Below the pieces are notes generated by a model. That model saw nothing but the letters and a program-made list of their open reading frames with translations. It did not search any database and was not told where the DNA came from. DNA of 64,000 nucleotides, taken from NCBI GenBank assembly GCA_001599595.1, contig BCHH01000007.1:2946263-3010262 (forward strand), given 5' to 3'. Position 1 is the stretch's first letter. The number at the start of each line of letters is the position of its first letter. The stretch comes from Beverwykella pulmonaria (taxonomy: Eukaryota > Ascomycota > Dothideomycetes > Pleosporales > Melanommataceae). A program made the translations under genes and the position numbers. Below, one piece after another: positions 59,622 to 64,000 of the stretch.

Positions 59622-59676
59622 TGTAACGATTCGAACAATCGTTCCATCACGTGACCGAGCCGCTCCCTGCCCGATC

Positions 59677-59855
59677 CCGATACAGATCCTATCCCTACCC
59701 GAACCGCTAGGACTTCGGTTCCCGACCTGCTCCCCACTCAACTCCGATACAGGCTCGATCCATACCCGAACCTGTATTACCTCGGTTCCTGACCAGCGCC
59801 TGATGCAACTCCGATACGGGTCCTTATCCGAACCTATAGTACCTCGGCTTTGTTC
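59677..59855 (+). repeat. 67-bp-period tandem repeats in the LTR U3 region
   Basis: Three imperfect copies begin CCGATAC at 59677, 59744 and 59811, exactly 67 bp apart. Each also holds a CCGAACC motif and a CTTCGG/CCTCGG block at like offsets. The third copy is truncated. They may act as enhancer-type repeats, which is inference. Confidence 0.8.
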
Positions 59856-59874
59856 TTTCTCATCTCTCTTCGTG

Positions 59875-59882
59875 TATATAAA
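59875..59882 (+). promoter_or_regulatory. TATA-like box in the LTR
   Basis: TATATAAA sits just after the U3 repeats, about 170 bp before the LTR end, as expected for the start of R about 30 bp further on. Confidence 0.65.
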
Positions 59883-60048
59883 CCAGTCGTGTCGTTAGTT
59901 AGATCAGGCAGCTTTTGAATATCCTTTCGTACCCGGCCTATAGGTGTCAATTCAATCTTGGGTATTTCGTTCTCACTCGTGCACTCCCATATGCCTCGGT
60001 AGTGATTCGCACCCGAATCCGATCGTCCTGATATCCTGCGCCGTTACA

Positions 60049-60345
60049 TTATATTCAAAAGCTCACGACAGCCGGTGACGGCCTCTTAATAATATCGCAA
60101 CAATTGTTTGTTTGATTACGTCCAAGCCCCGAGACGCGTCCGATTCGGTCGTACGACTCACACACCGTNACATCGAATCATTCAGTTATAGATCAGATCC
60201 CCGAGACCTCTGATCGACCGAAGCCTTTGGGTTTGGAACTTCCTATCCNCTGCGATCAGGATTGCCTTCGGAAAAGTCGCGAAGACTGCGCCACGGTAGA
60301 AACTCGGAGACTACCAATAACCCATCAGAATCGGATACAACCCCG
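60049..60345 (+). other. Leader between LTR and gag
   Basis: Untranslated leader containing two ambiguous bases (60170, 60249). The primer-binding site should start within a few bases of 60049, but I could not match it to a tRNA 3' end by eye. Confidence 0.5.
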
Positions 60346-61605
60346 ATGTCTGACTCCCAACCAACCCCAGGACCTTCCACCAGGTCTGGAAATCGCGNCG
60401 GCCAGAAGGGTAAAGCAACCCAGCCGCGCAACGAACCCCCACCTCCACCGCCAACAACTGAATCTGCACCCGCAGAACCTGAAGTTGAAGAATCATCCGA
60501 TTCGGAGTCGGAACAGAGACATACCCAACTCGTGGAGCAAATTGCCCGTTTGGAAGCCCAGCTTGAGCGTTTCATGCAGGCGCAATCTGTCTCCCCGGAA
60601 CAACCNCTACCGACTACCGAATCAGCNACGATAAGCGCCCAAGTCTCTCCCGCTCCTCCCNNCANGAGATCCCCTTCGGGCACCCCGGGACCATCTCGGA
60701 TCAAACTCACGGAACGAACGCCTGACATCCTCAAACTCTCAGATGGCGAGAATCCTACGTTCAAACAGTGGCAAGCCTCGATTATCGACCGACTAGAAAT
60801 CAATGCGGACCATTTTCGGAGTGAACGCGCACGTATGAATCTTGTATGGGGACACACTTCCGGAACAGCTACGAAGTATCTGGAACCCCAATACCTATCC
60901 AATTCGCCCAAGAATAAGTTCCGAAATGCAGAACAGATGATCTCCCTGCTCCAATCCTATTTCCTCTCTGGCAACGAAGAAGCGGAGGCCCGACAGGCTT
61001 TCCAGAGACTGAACATGGAGAAGAGTGAAACCTTTCCCGCTTTTAAAGCTCGATTCCTCAGTGCAGCTATTAGCGGATCCGTATCTCCTTCGGAGTGGTC
61101 TTTCTACCTATGGGAGAAGATTACCCCTAGCCTGAGGATGCCCAACCTTGGGTTCAAACACCTATGGGAGGACTCCTTCAATGAGATGGTTCGCCACCTC
61201 ACGGCCTACGACATGGAACGGCGGCACAATCCAACAATGGACAGGATTTCATCAATGTCTTCCTCCTCCACCTCCCGTTCCAGTTCGGATAAGAATCGGA
61301 AGCCAACCGTAGTGGCTCCCAAGGTTGTGTACAGCGCCAACGACTCCAAGCCTTCGTATGTGAGCTCCGCAGCGCCTCGGTCTACGCCCTTCGTCCCCCG
61401 GCAGCCTAGTCAAACACCTGCCCCCGAAAGGCAGCCGACCCCTGGTACCTGTTACAACTGCGGCAAGCCAGGACANTTCGCGAACGATTGTCCTGTACCC
61501 AGAGTCCGCGAGATCGAAGTCGAACAACAGGAACCAGAAGATGAGTTCGTCGATGCCGAAGAATTCGATCCCGATGCATATCGGGTGGGAAACGGAGACG
61601 CCTAG
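60346..61605 (+). CDS. gag: gag polyprotein of the Ty3-type element
   Basis: Structural capsid/nucleocapsid protein of about 419 residues. The ATG at 60346 (MSDSQPTPGPS) is the first in frame. A Pro/Ser/Glu-rich N-terminus and a short coiled-coil (VEQIARLEAQLERFMQ) precede a Retrotrans_gag-type capsid region (FKQWQASIIDRLE through FKARFLSAAISG). The nucleocapsid carries one CCHC zinc knuckle at 61450-61491 (C-Y-N-C, G-K-P-G, then CAN, then C), where CAN codes His if the ambiguous base is a pyrimidine. Gag ends at the TAG at 61603-61605. Seven ambiguous bases fall in the frame. Confidence 0.87.
   Translation: MSDSQPTPGPSTRSGNRXGQKGKATQPRNEPPPPPPTTESAPAEPEVEESSDSESEQRHTQLVEQIARLEAQLERFMQAQSVSPEQXLPTTESXTISAQVSPAPPXXRSPSGTPGPSRIKLTERTPDILKLSDGENPTFKQWQASIIDRLEINADHFRSERARMNLVWGHTSGTATKYLEPQYLSNSPKNKFRNAEQMISLLQSYFLSGNEEAEARQAFQRLNMEKSETFPAFKARFLSAAISGSVSPSEWSFYLWEKITPSLRMPNLGFKHLWEDSFNEMVRHLTAYDMERRHNPTMDRISSMSSSSTSRSSSDKNRKPTVVAPKVVYSANDSKPSYVSSAAPRSTPFVPRQPSQTPAPERQPTPGTCYNCGKPGXFANDCPVPRVREIEVEQQEPEDEFVDAEEFDPDAYRVGNGDA
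61587..61593 (+). promoter_or_regulatory. -1 ribosomal frameshift slippery site GGGAAAC
   Basis: Within the 61-nt gag/pol overlap (61545-61605) the heptamer reads G GGA AAC in the gag frame, the X XXY YYZ form needed for -1 slippage. Re-pairing would give GGG AAA and continue in the open pol frame. It lies nine bases before the gag stop codon. A 7-bp hairpin (61592-61598 with 61612-61618) follows but overlaps the heptamer's last two bases. Confidence 0.75.
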
Positions 61606-64000
61606 GAAAACTCTCCGTCCCGGGCTTAAACAAGTATGATCTAGCAGGCATAGATCTATCGAACTTGTTTGGAGGAAAACATTTCCAAGTCCCAATTGTT
61701 TTATGTTCACAGGGCGCTGGCGTCCGATTACGCTCGTTACTTGATACTGGCGCACAAGGTTTTCTTTTTCTAAATACAAAAATTGCAAAATCCCTATCCG
61801 AATCCCTTCATGTTCCTATCCNACGCCTACCTTTTAAGCTTGTGGTAAAAGGGTTCCAAGACGCAATCAAGACCCACGTTCACCAATACATCCGCCTTCA
61901 CATGCGAATCGACGGACGCACCATTCGGAATTGCCCTTTNGTNGTNATGGATCTTGGTTCTCAGGATTGTATTATCGGAATCAAATGGCTACGCAAATTC
62001 AAACTCCTACTCGATACGGACAAAAATCGGATTGTCTGGCCAACCAAATATCCCCCGACCTACGAGCCTTCCCCTCCCCTTATCATGCAAGTCGACCGTC
62101 CCGAGCGGGATCACAATGCCGAGGAGGATGTGAGGCGAAGAGATCTCCTATGGGAACAAGACAGTTATCGACAGACCCACAGCCCCACAGTACATCGTAT
62201 TCGAGGCTTACTCCAATTTCCGAAAATCAACCGAATTCCGGTCCCCCACCTTCCGCGAACNCTACGAGCACTCCAAACCGACAAGAATCGGCCGGAAACA
62301 AAGACTGCTCCGGTTGTTATCCGAACAGCCTCNATTGCCATGATTTCTGCCAACGCCTTCCATTTCAATATGAAGAGAAAGGAAAACGAATTCTTCACGA
62401 CCTCCTTGTACGAGATCGAACGGGTGTTGGAAGAGAAACGNGACGTACTCGTGGACGATCCAGATAATGAACGGTTGTTGAACGAACGATTGCCAAAAAT
62501 CTATAGTTCGTATCGTGATTTGTTCAATCGGACAGAGGCAGATCAGCTTGCAGAACATCGCACCTATGATCACAAGATAGTGCTCACCGAACCCCTTCCG
62601 AATCACTACAGTCCCTTGTACAAGCAGAATGTAGAGGAGCTCGAAGCAACCAAGGCCTACATTATGGACAACCTCGCAAAAGGTTGGATCGAAGCAAGCA
62701 AGAGCCCTTTCGCATCCCCGTTGTTGTGTGTTCGGAAGCCCAACGGTAGTCTACGCATCTGTGTGGATTATCGCAAATTGAATGCCTTGACCCGCAAGGA
62801 TTCCTATCCGATACCGCGCATAGACGAACTGCTGGCGCGACCCGCCAAAGCCAAGATCTTCACCAAGGTGGATATTCGTGCGGCTTTCAACAAAATCAGG
62901 ATCGACCCCGCCTCTGAAGAGTATACTACTTTTCGGAGCCGATACGGATCATATAAGTGTAAGGTCCTACCTTTCGGATTATGTAACGGCCCAGCTACTT
63001 ATCAGCGTTACATGAACGACGTGTTGATTGACTATCTGGACGACTTCTGTATTGCTTANCTGGANGACATCCTAATCTACTCCGAAGACGAAGCCACTCA
63101 TGTTGAACATGTCAAGAAAGTATTCGATCGACTTCGCCAAGCTGGNCTCCAGATTGATATCCTGAAAAGCGAGTTCCACGTAACCCGGACCCGATACCTA
63201 GGGTATATCCTTACCAACACCGGACTGGAAGTCGACCCCGCCAAGGTAGAAGCCCTACGCAATTGGAAAAAGCCCACCACGATCACAGGCGTGAAATCCT
63301 TCTTGGGCTTCTGTGGTTTCTATCGACAATTCGTACCCGAGTTCTCCCGAATCGCAAAACCAATCCTCTCGTTGCAAAGCCCTGCGATCCCTTTCGTATG
63401 GACTTCGGAGTGTGATGCGGCCTTTGAGAANCTGAAAGCGGAATTACTCAAGATACCTACCCTTTGCCATTTCGACCCTTCATTGGAGACCAAGGTTGAA
63501 ACAGATGCCTCTGATGGNGTGGTAGCAGGAACCCTCTCGCAGAAACACGCAGACGGAAAATGGTATCCNGTGGCNTTTTANAGCAAGGTCCTGTCTGGTT
63601 CGGAACTCAACTGGGAAATACATGACAAGGAACTGTTCGCAATCGTTACCGCCTTCCAACTATGGAGAGCCGAATTGACCTCCGTTACAACCAGGACCCA
63701 GGTGTATTCCGATCATCGCTCGTTGGAATATTTCATGACCACCAAGGTGCTCAATTCACGACAGGTCCGATGGGCAGACGTATTGGCNCAGTATAANTTT
63801 CAAATTGTGTACACCCCAGGCAAGGATAATGCTCGTGCCGATATTCTCAGTCGTCGAGAACAGGACATGGAGAANCTNAGATCAGCTCAAATCGACAACC
63901 GATCACGGGTCTTACTTGGTCCACACCGACTCGACAACCGAATCAATGCCGAATTGGCCCTAGTATACCTCGAGCAGACCACCACCCGTGTAGCCACGTT
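61593..64000 (+). CDS. pol: pol polyprotein of the Ty3-type element (protease, RT, RNase H), partial
   Basis: The frame is open from 61545 to the window edge and is offset -1 from gag. Protease: LLDTGAQGF with the Asp codon at 61743, later LGSQDCIIGIKWL. Reverse transcriptase: FASPLLCVRKPNGSLRICVD, VDIRAAFNKIRI with the catalytic Asp, LPFGLCNGPATYQRYM, and the YLDD box at 63057-63068, where two third bases are N. Connection and RNase H: FLGFCGFYRQFVPEFS, ETDASDG, HDKELFAIVTAFQLWR, VYSDHRSLEYF, and KDNARADILSRRE. Integrase is not reached. Two TAN codons (63057 and 63579) code Tyr only if N is a pyrimidine; otherwise they are stops in some copies. I treat the frame as intact in at least part of the family. 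Confidence 0.88.

Larger units (their letters stand above)
59622..60048 (+). repeat. 5' LTR of the Ty3-type element
   Basis: A 427-bp segment bounded by TGTAACG at the left and CGTTACA at the right, a perfect 7-bp inverted repeat with the canonical TG...CA ends. It contains a TATA-like box and U3 tandem repeats. The second LTR is outside the window, so the boundary is inferred from the inverted ends, the break in the hAT frame, and the distance to gag. Confidence 0.82.
59622..64000 (+). mobile_element. Ty3-type LTR retrotransposon, 3' part beyond window
   Basis: Order of parts: 5' LTR (59622-60048), leader, gag, then pol with protease, reverse transcriptase and RNase H. Reverse transcriptase followed by RNase H with no preceding integrase is the Ty3 rather than Ty1 order. 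Integrase and the 3' LTR would lie to the right. The element is inserted in a hAT transposase relic. The coding frames lack fixed stops, so the family seems young or recently active. It contains all ambiguous bases of the window. Confidence 0.9.

Noticed and set aside
61931..62467. 178-codon plus-strand open frame inside pol
   Set aside because: Out of frame with protease and reverse transcriptase; the real pol frame is open through this region.
1..64000. CRISPR array, tRNA or rRNA genes, biosynthetic cluster
   Set aside because: No regularly spaced repeats, cloverleaf-type sequences, rRNA signatures or synthase genes were recognised by eye.

Overview
The window looks like genomic DNA of a filamentous ascomycete (Pezizomycotina). 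It has short GT-AG introns (mostly 44-190 nt) with CTAAC/CTGAC-like branch sites, fungal-only families (HET domain, NACHT, fungal-specific transcription factor, DUF7707 GPI protein), compact intergenic gaps, and decaying transposons at the right end. I cannot name the species. About twenty protein-coding genes can be supported. No rRNA, tRNA or CRISPR array was seen.

Layout. 0-4 kb: a HET-domain gene (5' end outside the window) faces, tail to tail, a short NACHT ATPase gene; both are typical of fungal self/non-self recognition. 4.4-7.2 kb: a secreted S41-type peptidase. 8.3-19.7 kb: a housekeeping block with a GPALPP/DUF3752 protein, VPS8 (CORVET), FAN1 nuclease and an MFS transporter. 19.7-26.6 kb: a gene-poor stretch with a DUF1330 protein, relics and short repeats, and an intronless GC-rich CocE-like hydrolase of bacterial appearance. 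26.6-38.6 kb: TAF2, a Caf120/Skg3-like PH protein and a prolyl 4-hydroxylase. 40.2-48.7 kb: a ZIP metal transporter divergent from a fungal transcription factor, then a ChaC/Gcg1-like glutathione-degrading enzyme and COQ6. 49.5-50.8 kb: a broken coding region. 51.7-56.4 kb: a GPI-anchored DUF7707 protein, YPT35 (PX domain) and SAS4.

56.4-64 kb is repeat territory. A decayed hAT transposase fragment is interrupted by the 5' LTR of a Ty3-type retrotransposon, whose gag and most of pol run to the window edge. The element carries a textbook -1 slippery heptamer at the gag/pol overlap and three 67-bp-period repeats in its LTR. All ambiguous bases of the window lie in this element, mostly at third codon positions, which suggests a collapsed multicopy family that has been under protein-level selection.

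Most genes are unrelated housekeeping functions, with no biosynthetic cluster visible. The most notable local features are the HET/NACHT pair, the retroelement's frameshift signal and nested insertion, a 5-nt microexon in the ChaC gene and a probable GC-AG intron in the ZIP gene. Exon boundaries were derived by hand from splice consensus and protein-family continuity.
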